From Comamonas koreensis (lineage in GTDB: Bacteria; Pseudomonadota; Gammaproteobacteria; Burkholderiales; Burkholderiaceae_C), in NCBI RefSeq assembly GCF_021026195.1, contig NZ_JAJNCT010000014.1, positions 62,001 through 126,000 on the forward strand: a DNA stretch of 64,000 nt, written 5' to 3'. A program made the position numbers and the translations under genes. Shown one piece after another: positions 34,288 to 42,526 of this stretch (position 1 is its first letter; each line of letters opens with the position of its first letter). The notes under the pieces are model-generated. The model did no database searches. It was not told the DNA's origin and was given only the letters and a program-made list of their open reading frames with translations.

Positions 34288-35487
34288 ATGACAACCCTGA
34301 CCGCCCATCCTCCCCAGATCAAGATCCCCGCCATCTATATGCGCGGTGGCACCAGCAAGGGGGTGTTCTTCCATGTGCCGGATTTGCCGCTGCCCGCGCA
34401 GCAGCCCGGCGCGGCGCGCGATGCCATCTTGCTGCGCACCCTGGGCAGCCCCGACCCCTATGGCAAGCAGATCGATGGTATGGGCAATGCGTCGTCGAGC
34501 ACCAGCAAGGCCGTGCTGCTGGCCAGGAGCACGCAGCCTGACCATGATGTGGACTACCTCTTTGGCCAGGTCGCTATCGACAAGCCCTTTGTGGACTGGA
34601 CTGGCAACTGCGGCAACCTGTCGGCCGCCGTCGGCCCCTGCGCGATCGCGATGGGCCTGATCGACCCGGCCCGCATCCCGCAGGACGGCCTGTGCACGGT
34701 GCGCATCTGGCAGGCCAATATCGGCAAGACCATCATTGCCCAGGTGCCTATCCGTAACGGACAGGTGCAGGAGACCGGCGACTTTGCGCTGGACGGCGTG
34801 AGCTTTCCGGCCGCCGAGGTGCAACTGGCCTTTATCGACCCCGCCGATGAGGGCGAGGACGGCGGCGCGATGTTCCCCACCGGCCAGCTGGTGGACCAGC
34901 TCGATGTGCCAGGGATAGGCAGCTTTGCCGCCACCTTGATCAATGCGGGCATTCCGACGATCTTTCTGAACGCACAAGACCTGGGCTACAGCGGCCGGGA
35001 GCTGCAGGGCGACATCAATGGCGATGCCCGGGCCTTGGCGCTGCTGGAGGCCATTCGTGCCCATGGTGCGCTGAAGATGGGCCTGATCCAGGACCTGAGC
35101 GAGGCCGCCAGCCGCCAGCACACGCCCAAGCTTGCCTTTGTGGCGCCGCCGGCCAGCTACACGGCATCTAGCGGCAAGGCGGTGGCGGCGCAGGATGTGG
35201 ACCTGCTGGTGCGCGCGCTGTCGATGGGCCAGCTGCACCACGCGATGATGGGCACCGCAGCGGTGGCGATTGGCACGGCTGCAGCCGTGCCGGGCACCCT
35301 GGTCAACCTGGCCGCCGGCGGGGGCGAGCGCAGCGCGGTGCGTTTTGGCCACCCCTCGGGCAGCCTGCGGGTGGGGGCCGAGGCACGTCTGCAGGATGGC
35401 CAGTGGGTGGTGGCCAAGGCGCTGATGAGCCGCAGCGCACGCATTTTGATGGAAGGCGCCGTGCGGGTGCCGGGCGATTGTTTTTGA
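34288..35487 (+). CDS. prpF: 2-methylaconitate cis-trans isomerase PrpF
   Basis: 399 residues, diaminopimelate epimerase-like fold. The active-site region PAIYMRGGTSKGVFFH and the later WTGNCGNLSAAVG match PrpF. It moves the double bond of the AcnD product so that AcnD/aconitase can hydrate it to 2-methylisocitrate. It starts 26 bases after acnD. A distant paralogue, the pmdU tautomerase, lies at 47668. Confidence 0.95.
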   Translation: MTTLTAHPPQIKIPAIYMRGGTSKGVFFHVPDLPLPAQQPGAARDAILLRTLGSPDPYGKQIDGMGNASSSTSKAVLLARSTQPDHDVDYLFGQVAIDKPFVDWTGNCGNLSAAVGPCAIAMGLIDPARIPQDGLCTVRIWQANIGKTIIAQVPIRNGQVQETGDFALDGVSFPAAEVQLAFIDPADEGEDGGAMFPTGQLVDQLDVPGIGSFAATLINAGIPTIFLNAQDLGYSGRELQGDINGDARALALLEAIRAHGALKMGLIQDLSEAASRQHTPKLAFVAPPASYTASSGKAVAAQDVDLLVRALSMGQLHHAMMGTAAVAIGTAAAVPGTLVNLAAGGGERSAVRFGHPSGSLRVGAEARLQDGQWVVAKALMSRSARILMEGAVRVPGDCF

Positions 35488-35502
35488 ACAGGGGACTGTG
35501 GA

Positions 35503-36363
35503 ATGGATACCAAGAAACTGCTGAAAGACATGGTGGCGGCACGCCGGGGCGTGCTGGTGCCGGGGGCTTTCAATGCGCTGTCGGCCAAGGTGATCGAGGA
35601 CCTGGGCTTTGAGGCCATTTATGTGACCGGGGCGGGCGTGACCAATATGTGGTTTGGCATGCCAGACCAGGGCTTTATGGGGCTGGCCGAGATTGCCGAC
35701 CACACGGCGCGCATCCGCGACACGGTTAGCGTGCCCTTGCTGGTGGATGCCGATACCGGTTTTGGCAATGCGCTCAACGTCTACCACACGGTGCGCACCC
35801 TGGAGCGCGCTGGTGCCGACTGCATCCAGTTGGAGGACCAGGTGGCGCCCAAGCGCTGCGGGCATTTCAACGGCAAGGAGGTGATCTCCACCGAAGAGGC
35901 GGTAAGCAAGATCAAGGCCGCCGTTGATGCCCGGCGCGACCCCAACCTGCTGATCATGGCGCGCACCGATGCGGCGGCCACCCATGGCTTTGAGGCGGCG
36001 GTGGAGCGTGCCCAGCGCTTTGCCGAGGCCGGGGCCGACATTCTGTTTGTCGAGGCTGTCACCACGGCCGAAGAGATCCGGGCACTGCCGACCCGGCTGG
36101 CCACCCCGCAGCTGATGAACATGGTGATTGGTGGTAAGACCCCCATTTTTGATGCCGAGCAGCTGGGCGAACTGGGCTACGGCATCGTGCTCTATGCCAA
36201 TGCGGCGCTGCAGGGCGCCGTGGCCGGCATGCAGAACACCTTGACCGTGCTGCGCGACGAGAAGGCGGTGCAGGAGTCCAGCGGCTTGGTGGCGACCTTT
36301 GCCGAGCGCCAGCGCCTGGTGGGCAAGCCCGCCTGGGATGCACTGGAGAAGCGCTTTACCTGA
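35503..36363 (+). CDS. Isocitrate lyase/PEP mutase family lyase, probable methylisocitrate lyase
   Basis: 286 residues with the lyase motif KRCGH (APKRCGHFNGK) and metal-binding DADTGFGN. Position at the end of the methylcitrate operon, 15 bases after prpF, predicts 2-methylisocitrate lyase giving pyruvate and succinate. However, the sequence (GAGVTNMWFGMPDQGFMGL and the loop HFNGKEV) looks closer to the oxaloacetate decarboxylase/dimethylmalate lyase branch than to standard PrpB, and prpB is normally first in the operon. I therefore leave the symbol open. ATG 35503 follows AGGGGA. Confidence 0.75.
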   Translation: MDTKKLLKDMVAARRGVLVPGAFNALSAKVIEDLGFEAIYVTGAGVTNMWFGMPDQGFMGLAEIADHTARIRDTVSVPLLVDADTGFGNALNVYHTVRTLERAGADCIQLEDQVAPKRCGHFNGKEVISTEEAVSKIKAAVDARRDPNLLIMARTDAAATHGFEAAVERAQRFAEAGADILFVEAVTTAEEIRALPTRLATPQLMNMVIGGKTPIFDAEQLGELGYGIVLYANAALQGAVAGMQNTLTVLRDEKAVQESSGLVATFAERQRLVGKPAWDALEKRFT

Positions 36364-36492
36364 TCGTCGCCGCTGGTTGCCGCCATGCGGGGGTCATGAA
36401 ACTGTCATGGCGCTGAAATTCACCATTTTCAGTGAGGGGCAAGGGCATGGGCTTGCGGAATAATTGCAGCACTTGGAATATGAACGGACCCC

Positions 36493-37182
36493 ATGCCCAC
36501 CCAGATGCTCACCGCCGATCTCGCACTGCCCGCACCCGTACTGGTGGTGGAGGACAATCCGCTGGTGCGCAACCGGCTGCAGGGCCTGCTGCAGCAGCTG
36601 GGTTACAGCAGCGATGCGCTGGTGATGGCCGGCTCGCTGGCCGAAGCGCGCGCTTACCTGGCGGGCGAGGCGCACACGGTATCGCTGGTGCTGGTCGACC
36701 TGGGCCTGCCCGATGGCAGCGGTGTGGAGCTGATCGAAGAACTGCATGCCCAGGCGCCCAACCTGCCGATGCTGGTGGTATCGGCCTGGAGCACGCAGGA
36801 GATGATCTGGGCCGCGTTGCGCGCAGGCGCCGTAGGCTATGTGCTCAAGGAGCGCGACGACATGGAGATGGCCATGGCCTTGCGCAGCGTGCTGCGCGGC
36901 GGCGCGCCCATCGACCCCTTTATTGCGCGGCGCATCATTGAGGAGCTGCCGCTGCAAGCCCCGCCTGCCGTGCAGGCGGCGGACGACCCCGGCTTGAGCG
37001 CCCGCGAGCACACCATCTTGCACCTGGTGGTCGAAGGCCTGAGCAACCGCGAGATTGCCGAGCGGCTGTTCCTGTCGCGCTACACGGTGGAATCGCACAT
37101 CAAGAATGTCTACCGCAAGCTGTCGGTGTCCTCGCGCACCCAGGCAGCGCAGGAAGCGCGCCGGCGCCGTCTGGTGGATTGA
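36493..37182 (+). CDS. NarL/LuxR-type response regulator
   Basis: 229 residues. Receiver domain at about 15-135 with phospho-acceptor Asp69 in LVLVDLGLPDGSG and Lys in GYVLKERDD; LuxR-type HTH at about 160-225 (LSAREHTILHLVVEGLSNRE, then the recognition helix SRYTVESHIKNVYRKL). It should act with the histidine kinase at 38097, separated by one gene of unknown function. Confidence 0.92.
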   Translation: MPTQMLTADLALPAPVLVVEDNPLVRNRLQGLLQQLGYSSDALVMAGSLAEARAYLAGEAHTVSLVLVDLGLPDGSGVELIEELHAQAPNLPMLVVSAWSTQEMIWAALRAGAVGYVLKERDDMEMAMALRSVLRGGAPIDPFIARRIIEELPLQAPPAVQAADDPGLSAREHTILHLVVEGLSNREIAERLFLSRYTVESHIKNVYRKLSVSSRTQAAQEARRRRLVD

Positions 37183-37252
37183 GCCACGCAGCGCTCAGCC
37201 CTTTCTCGCTTTTCCCGAAATCGCCCACCCATCCGATCTGGAGTGACTGACC

Positions 37253-38083
37253 GTGCCCCACACTTATTTTGATCCGCCTTTGCTGATTCGAGACGGCATG
37301 GGCACATGGGTCGATACGCAGACGACGCCCTATGTCTGCAATATCGATGGCATGCCCACATTCAAGGAAAAGCTTCCTGCAGGGGTCAAGGAACTGCAGC
37401 CGGTGGCCGGCAGTCCGGTGGCCGGCAGTCCGGTGGCGGGGACGCTTGAGCCTTCCTGGGGGCGCGGTTACCAGGTCAGTGGCACGCATAGCCAGCCGCC
37501 GACAAAATTTGGTGAGGAGACCAAGTTGGAGTTCCTCGCCACCGAGGTGGTGTATGAGCCGCTGTGGGCCACGCGCGAGGCAGCGGCTGCCTTTGGCATC
37601 ACCTTGATCGAGCCGGGGCAGGGGCTGCGCATGCAAAGCCCGATCCGCCATCTGGAGAACACCCCGTTCGAGTACGGCATGTTTGCCGGCCAGCAATGCC
37701 CCTATCTGGACGAGGAGCACCGCAACCAGTTGCAGCCCACGGTGTGCACCGATCTGGAGCACCATGATTTTCCGCATGTGTTCTCTTCGGTGGATCCCCA
37801 GCTTCCGCTGGTGATTTCGGTCGGGCGCTATTGGCCGCAGCGGGCTAAAATCTTTCTCGCCGATCTTTGGGTGCCGCAAGCCATGGCCCTGTACATTCCG
37901 CCCAGGCCCAAAAATCCCCATGCGGCCTATATGGATCTGCATGGCAATCGCAATTCAGCCCTGGCCTGTTGGCGCGGTGGCACGCAAAGAAGCGTGCAGA
38001 CCCTGACCTTGCTGCCCAAGGACAGCGGCTACTTCTATTGGTTCTGGAATGCACTGCCGACGGTTCACCCTTTGTTGAAGTAA
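37253..38083 (+). CDS. Protein of unknown function within a two-component operon
   Basis: 276 residues, start GTG 37253 with GGAG upstream. I do not recognise a family. No signal peptide or transmembrane segment is obvious; the protein is rich in Pro, His and aromatic residues. Near residue 51 a short repeat VAGSPVAGSPVAG is encoded by two exact copies of a 15-base unit (37403-37417 and 37418-37432) plus a partial third, so copy number may vary between strains. Lying 13 bases before the kinase and after the response regulator, it is probably an accessory or ligand-linked protein of this system; that is inference from position. Confidence 0.7.
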   Translation: MPHTYFDPPLLIRDGMGTWVDTQTTPYVCNIDGMPTFKEKLPAGVKELQPVAGSPVAGSPVAGTLEPSWGRGYQVSGTHSQPPTKFGEETKLEFLATEVVYEPLWATREAAAAFGITLIEPGQGLRMQSPIRHLENTPFEYGMFAGQQCPYLDEEHRNQLQPTVCTDLEHHDFPHVFSSVDPQLPLVISVGRYWPQRAKIFLADLWVPQAMALYIPPRPKNPHAAYMDLHGNRNSALACWRGGTQRSVQTLTLLPKDSGYFYWFWNALPTVHPLLK

Positions 38084-38096
38084 CACTGACACCTCT

Positions 38097-39161
38097 ATGC
38101 TCGATACGCAGCCCCGCCTACGCACCCTGGAGCCAGACACCCACAACGGTCTCTACCAGACGCTGCTGGAGTCCACCTTGGCGATTCCGTTCCGCATCGA
38201 TTGGGCGAGCAAAAAGTACACCTATGTGGGGCCGCAGATCGAGGCGCTGCTGGGCTGGACCCCGGACAGCTGGCAGACGGTGAACGACTGGGCCGAGCGC
38301 ATCCACCCCGACGAGCGCGACACGACGGTCAACCGCTGCGTGGAACTGTGCCTGGCAGGGGTTGACCACGAGGCTGAATACCGGGCACTGACCAGCGACG
38401 GCAACTTTGTCTGGGTGCGCGAGGTGGTGCATGTGCTTTGCGATGCGCAGGGCGAGACCACGGGGCTGATCGGTTTCACCTTCGACATCAGCGAGCAGAA
38501 AAAGGCCGAGCAGCTGCGCGCCGAGCTGGATGCGCAAAAGCTGTCGAATGCGCGCCTGCAGGAGCGCCTGAACCTGACCCATGACCTGCATGACGGGCTG
38601 GGCGGCTCCTTGGTACACATGATTGCCGCCGTGGAGCAGGGCGGCGATGGCGGCCTGACCCGGCCCCAGGTGCTGTCCATGCTCAAGCATATCCGCGATG
38701 ACCTGCGCCAGACCATCGACAGCAACTCCTCCGCCCAGGTGCGTGTGCCTGCCTCTCCGCAGGAGTGGCTGGCACCGCTGCGCCACCGCTTTGCCAACCT
38801 GTTCGATGCGCTCGACATCCGCTGCGACTGGCAGTACGCGCCCGCCTGGCGCACGCCACCCGATGCGCTGCAGTACCTGGCGATGACGCGCCTGGTCGAG
38901 GAAGCGCTCACCAATGTGATCAAGCACAGCCAGGCGCGAAACGTGCGCCTGTCCTTCCTGCAGCCCGAGGCCGATGACCTGGTGCTGGAGATCGAGGACG
39001 ATGGCGTGGGCTTTGATGTGGCCGCCGTGGACGCCTCGGGCCTGGGCATTGGCATGCGCTCGATGGCCGTGCGTATCGGCCGCGTCGGCGGTGTGCTGGA
39101 GATCGACTCCGAGCCGGGACGCACCCTGCTGACCGCGCGGCTGGCTTTGCGCCAGTCCTGA
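38097..39161 (+). CDS. Cytoplasmic PAS-domain sensor histidine kinase (NarX-like)
   Basis: 354 residues. PAS domain at about 30-135 (YVGPQIEALLGWTPDSW to GLIGFTFDISEQKKA), HisKA_3 helix with phospho-acceptor His165 in THDLHDGLGG, and a GHKL ATPase domain with ALTNVIKHS (N-box) and DDGVGFD. There is no transmembrane segment, so it senses an internal signal, perhaps redox, oxygen or an aromatic ligand bound to PAS. Partner is the NarL-type regulator at 36493. Confidence 0.92.
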   Translation: MLDTQPRLRTLEPDTHNGLYQTLLESTLAIPFRIDWASKKYTYVGPQIEALLGWTPDSWQTVNDWAERIHPDERDTTVNRCVELCLAGVDHEAEYRALTSDGNFVWVREVVHVLCDAQGETTGLIGFTFDISEQKKAEQLRAELDAQKLSNARLQERLNLTHDLHDGLGGSLVHMIAAVEQGGDGGLTRPQVLSMLKHIRDDLRQTIDSNSSAQVRVPASPQEWLAPLRHRFANLFDALDIRCDWQYAPAWRTPPDALQYLAMTRLVEEALTNVIKHSQARNVRLSFLQPEADDLVLEIEDDGVGFDVAAVDASGLGIGMRSMAVRIGRVGGVLEIDSEPGRTLLTARLALRQS

Positions 39162-39247
39162 CTCTCCCAACGGAAGGGCCGTATACCTCGGCCTCTTTTT
39201 CCAATCCAGCGTTACTTTTGAAAACTAGGGTCAACCCGAATTCGTTT

Positions 39248-39275
39248 ATATTGTTCAGCGGTGACTGAACAATAT
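39248..39275. promoter_or_regulatory. Perfect palindromic operator upstream of the GbsR/MarR gene
   Basis: ATATTGTTCAG and CTGAACAATAT, 11-base arms, separated by CGGTGA. It ends 18 bases before the regulator start, so the regulator probably binds here and controls its own operon with the efflux pump. Confidence 0.8.
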
Positions 39276-39293
39276 GAATGAAGGGCGGTGGCT

Positions 39294-39887
39294 GTGACCC
39301 AGCAGGACAAGGCAAAAGCGGCATTGGAGGCGCGCGAGCTGTTCATCGAGCGCAATGCGATCCAGGCGGAGACGGGCGGTTTGCCCCGTATTGCAGGGCG
39401 CCTGATTGGCATTTTCTTGCTGGATGGCGGGCCCATCAGCTTTGCCGAACTGGCCGAGCGCATGCAGGCCAGCCGGGCCAGCGTGAGCACCAATACCCGC
39501 TTGCTGGAGCGCCTGGGCATCATTGAGCGGGTGGCGATGCGCGGTGAGCGCCAGGATTTTTTCAGCCTGCGGGCCAACCCCTTCTTGATCGTGCTGGAGC
39601 AAAGCATTGCCGATTGCCAGCGCTTTACGACCTATGTGGACGAGTTGCTTGCAGCCAGCCCGCTGCCTGCTGACGCCACTGCGCGCCTGCAGCAGGCGCA
39701 GGAATTCCATGCGGTGACGGCCCAGACCTTGCAGGAGCTGCTGGCCAAGCTTGCTGAGCGGCAAACGCAGACGGCCGCCCAGGCGGTGCCTGCCAAGCGG
39801 AAGGGCCCTGCGGCTCCGGCCCCTGCAGCTGCACCCAAAGCCCGCACAGCGCGCAGCACGGCAGCCCGCCGCACCACCAAAGACTGA
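39294..39887 (+). CDS. GbsR/MarR-type transcriptional regulator
   Basis: About 197 residues. Winged-helix pattern: GLPRIAGRLIGIFLLDGGP, SFAELAERMQASRASVSTN (recognition helix), then RLLERLGIIERV and the wing RGERQDFFSL, as in GbsR-like repressors. The tail from about residue 160 is Ala/Pro/Lys-rich. GTG 39294 has AAGGG at good distance; GTG 39288 is also possible. It precedes an outer membrane factor, adaptor and RND pump and carries a palindrome in its promoter, so it most likely represses this pump. Confidence 0.85.
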   Translation: MTQQDKAKAALEARELFIERNAIQAETGGLPRIAGRLIGIFLLDGGPISFAELAERMQASRASVSTNTRLLERLGIIERVAMRGERQDFFSLRANPFLIVLEQSIADCQRFTTYVDELLAASPLPADATARLQQAQEFHAVTAQTLQELLAKLAERQTQTAAQAVPAKRKGPAAPAPAAAPKARTARSTAARRTTKD

Positions 39888-39897
39888 GGCCCCTGCG

Positions 39898-41331
39898 ATG
39901 AAACACGTTCTATGGGCGGCAGCGCCGCTGTGCCTAGCGGCTTTGTCGGGTTGCTCCTCGGTGCCGGATGCGCGCGCGCCAGCGCCGGTGGTGGCTGCGC
40001 AGTTTTCGGTCGCGCCTGCTGCGGCTGACCCTCAGGCTGCGCCGCAGCTCAATACCTGGTGGACCTTGTTCGAGCAGCCGCTGCTCAACCGCCTGGTGGA
40101 CCAGGCCTTGGCCGCCAGCACGGAAGTACGCATGGGCCTGGCACGGGTGCGCGAGGCCCGGGCGCTGCGCGAAGCCGCGCTGACGCAGTACCAACCCCAA
40201 GGGGGGCTGCGTGCCAGTGGCGACCACCGCAAGGTGCAGCGCCTCGGCGGTGCAGCGGAGGGCGGCATCGGCCTGGGCCGGCAAAGCAGCGCCGGGCTGG
40301 ACTTGCAGGTGTCCTGGGAACTGGATGTGCTGGGCCGGGGCGATGCGCTGGCGCGCCAGGCCGATGGCGACTATGGTGCGGCGCTCTATGGTGCCTATGG
40401 CGAGCGGGCCACCTTGGTGGCCGAAGTGGCGCGCAGCCTGTTTGAGGCCCAGCGCCTGACCGCTGCGCTGGCCGATGCGCAGGCGACGATCACCATCCAG
40501 ACGCGGCTGCAGCAGGTGCTGGCGCGCAAGCTCGAGCGTGGCCTGGTGGCGCTGGCCGATGTGGCGCGGGTCGATGCCAGCTTGCTGGCGGCCCAGGCCA
40601 ATGCGCTGGTGCTGCAGTCGCAGCTGGATGCCGCACGCCGCGCCTTGCTGGTGCTGGTAGGGCAGGGCGACCAGCCCTTGTCCGCGCTGGTGCTGGACGA
40701 CAGCCAGACCCAGGCGCCGGCGCTGCCGCAAGCCTTGCCGGCGGATTTGCTGGCGCGGCGCCCCGATGTGCTGCAGGCCCAGGCGCAGATGGATGCGGCC
40801 GCTGGCGGGCTGGAGCTGTCGCGCCTGGCGCTGCTGCCCAGCATCACCCTGACCCCCGGGCTGGGGCTGAACTGGCAAAAGCAGGGCGCGTCGCTCAGCA
40901 CCGGGCTGTGGTCGCTGGCAGGCAATGTGGCCATGCCGGTGCTGGACCGGCCGCGTTTGCTGGCCAATGCCCGCGCCCTGGGCGCCCGCGCCGAGCAGGC
41001 GGTGATCGCCTATGAGCAGGTGGTGCAGCGCGCGTTCTCCGAAACGGACCAGGCGCTGCTGCGCATGGCGCCGGACCGGCAAAGGCTGCAGGTGCTGGCG
41101 CAGGCCGAGGCACGCGCGCAGACCGCCTATGAAGCGGCACGCAAAGGCTATGAGGCCGGTTTTTTTGACCTGGTCGTGGTGCTGGATGCCGAGCAGGTCT
41201 ACCGCGACTCGCGCGGTGGCCTGACCCAGGCGCGCGCCGAGGCGCTGGCGCATGCGGTGCAGGTGTTCCAGGCGCTGGGCGGCGGGTGGCCCCGGGATGC
41301 GCTGGGCGCTGAAACACAGAAGACGAATTGA
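39898..41331 (+). CDS. Outer membrane efflux lipoprotein (NodT/OprM family)
   Basis: 477 residues. Lipoprotein signal ends LAALSGC with Cys19 as the lipidated residue. Two long helical halves with heptad-like Ala/Leu/Gln patterns and the LLARRPDVLQAQAQM motif define the TolC-like outer membrane factor. It forms the exit duct of the pump encoded by the next two genes. Start ATG 39898 lies 11 bases after the regulator stop. Confidence 0.92.
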   Translation: MKHVLWAAAPLCLAALSGCSSVPDARAPAPVVAAQFSVAPAAADPQAAPQLNTWWTLFEQPLLNRLVDQALAASTEVRMGLARVREARALREAALTQYQPQGGLRASGDHRKVQRLGGAAEGGIGLGRQSSAGLDLQVSWELDVLGRGDALARQADGDYGAALYGAYGERATLVAEVARSLFEAQRLTAALADAQATITIQTRLQQVLARKLERGLVALADVARVDASLLAAQANALVLQSQLDAARRALLVLVGQGDQPLSALVLDDSQTQAPALPQALPADLLARRPDVLQAQAQMDAAAGGLELSRLALLPSITLTPGLGLNWQKQGASLSTGLWSLAGNVAMPVLDRPRLLANARALGARAEQAVIAYEQVVQRAFSETDQALLRMAPDRQRLQVLAQAEARAQTAYEAARKGYEAGFFDLVVVLDAEQVYRDSRGGLTQARAEALAHAVQVFQALGGGWPRDALGAETQKTN

Positions 41332-41341
41332 GAGGGATGCA

Positions 41342-42526
41342 ATGCTGCAATCAATGAAAAGCGGATGGCGTGTGGGCCTAGGGCTGGGCCTGGGGTCGGT
41401 CGCGCTGCTGGGGCTGGTGGCCTGCTCGGAAGGCACGGCCAACAAGACCCCCAAGCCGGTGGCCGAGGTGGTGCGCACGGTGAGCGTGGCACAGGTGGAG
41501 CTGCGGCCCATGGGCGGGGTGCAGCAGGCATCGGGCCTCTTGGTGGCGCGCGAAGAGATCGCCATTGGCCCGGAGCTGGGTGGCTACCGGGTGGCGGCAC
41601 TGCTGGCCGATGAGGGCGACACGGTGCGTGCCGGCCAGCCGCTGGCGCGGCTGGACGATGGCCTGCTGCAGGCCAAGATTGCCCAGGCCCAGGCCAGCTT
41701 GGTGCAGGCCCGGGCGCAGGCCAAGCAGGCCCAGGCCGAATCGGCGCGGGTCGAAGGGCTGGACGGCCAGGGCGTGCTGTCGGACGAGCAGATCCAGCAG
41801 CGCCGCACCGCTGCAGCCAGTGCCAATGCAAATGCCGATGTGGCCGCTGCCAACCTGGCCGGGCTGCGCGTGGAGGCCGAGCGCATGGTGCTGCGCGCGC
41901 CGGTGGCCGGTGTGGTGCTGCAGCGCAATGTGCGCCGTGGCGATGTGGCCAGCCCCGGCGGCGAAGCCATGTTCCGCCTGGCGCGGGACGGCATGGTGGA
42001 GCTGGCCGCCGAGGTGCCCGAGGACCAGGTGGACCGCATCCAGCCAGGCAACAAGGTGGCCGTGACCCTGGCTTCTGGCGTCGAACTGGAGGGCCAGGTT
42101 CGCCTGCTGTCGCGCCGGGTGGACGACAAGACCAAGCTGGCCCAGGTGCGCGTGGTGCTGCCGGTGCGGGCCGATCTGCGCCCGGGCGGCTTTGCCCAGG
42201 CGCGTTTTGCGCAGGCTGCGGCCCCGGTGGCGGCGGTGCCGGAAAAAGCCATTCACTTTGAAGCCGGTGGCCCGCAACTGGCCACCATTGATGCGGACAG
42301 CCGCATCCGCAAGCTGCCGGTGAGCCTGGGCGCCCGCGCCCAGGGCTGGGTAGCCTTGCGCGATGGCCCACCAGTGGGCACCCGCCTGGCCTTGGGCGGT
42401 GGCGCCTTTGTGCTGGAGGGAGACCGGGTACAGGTCAGCACCACGGCCAAACCGGCGGCAGAACCCAATGCGCAGCCACCCGCCAAGGCGGCAGACAGTG
42501 CTGCAGCGGCCGGAGGCCAGCCATGA
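41342..42526 (+). CDS. RND efflux periplasmic adaptor lipoprotein
   Basis: 394 residues. Lipoprotein signal GLGSVALLGLVAC (Cys28), lipoyl half-motifs at about residues 70-110 and 180-215, and a long hairpin (AKIAQAQASLVQARAQAKQA) between them. The membrane fusion protein connects the inner membrane pump to the outer membrane factor. ATG 41342 lies 10 bases after the duct gene; the next gene overlaps its stop by four bases. Confidence 0.92.
   Translation: MLQSMKSGWRVGLGLGLGSVALLGLVACSEGTANKTPKPVAEVVRTVSVAQVELRPMGGVQQASGLLVAREEIAIGPELGGYRVAALLADEGDTVRAGQPLARLDDGLLQAKIAQAQASLVQARAQAKQAQAESARVEGLDGQGVLSDEQIQQRRTAAASANANADVAAANLAGLRVEAERMVLRAPVAGVVLQRNVRRGDVASPGGEAMFRLARDGMVELAAEVPEDQVDRIQPGNKVAVTLASGVELEGQVRLLSRRVDDKTKLAQVRVVLPVRADLRPGGFAQARFAQAAAPVAAVPEKAIHFEAGGPQLATIDADSRIRKLPVSLGARAQGWVALRDGPPVGTRLALGGGAFVLEGDRVQVSTTAKPAAEPNAQPPAKAADSAAAAGGQP

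Noticed and set aside
32744..34294. Antisense frame of 516 codons under acnD
   Set aside because: Shadow of a well-supported aconitase-family gene.
39934..41565. Antisense frame of 543 codons under the outer membrane factor
   Set aside because: Composition is typical of a reverse-strand artefact; no motif.
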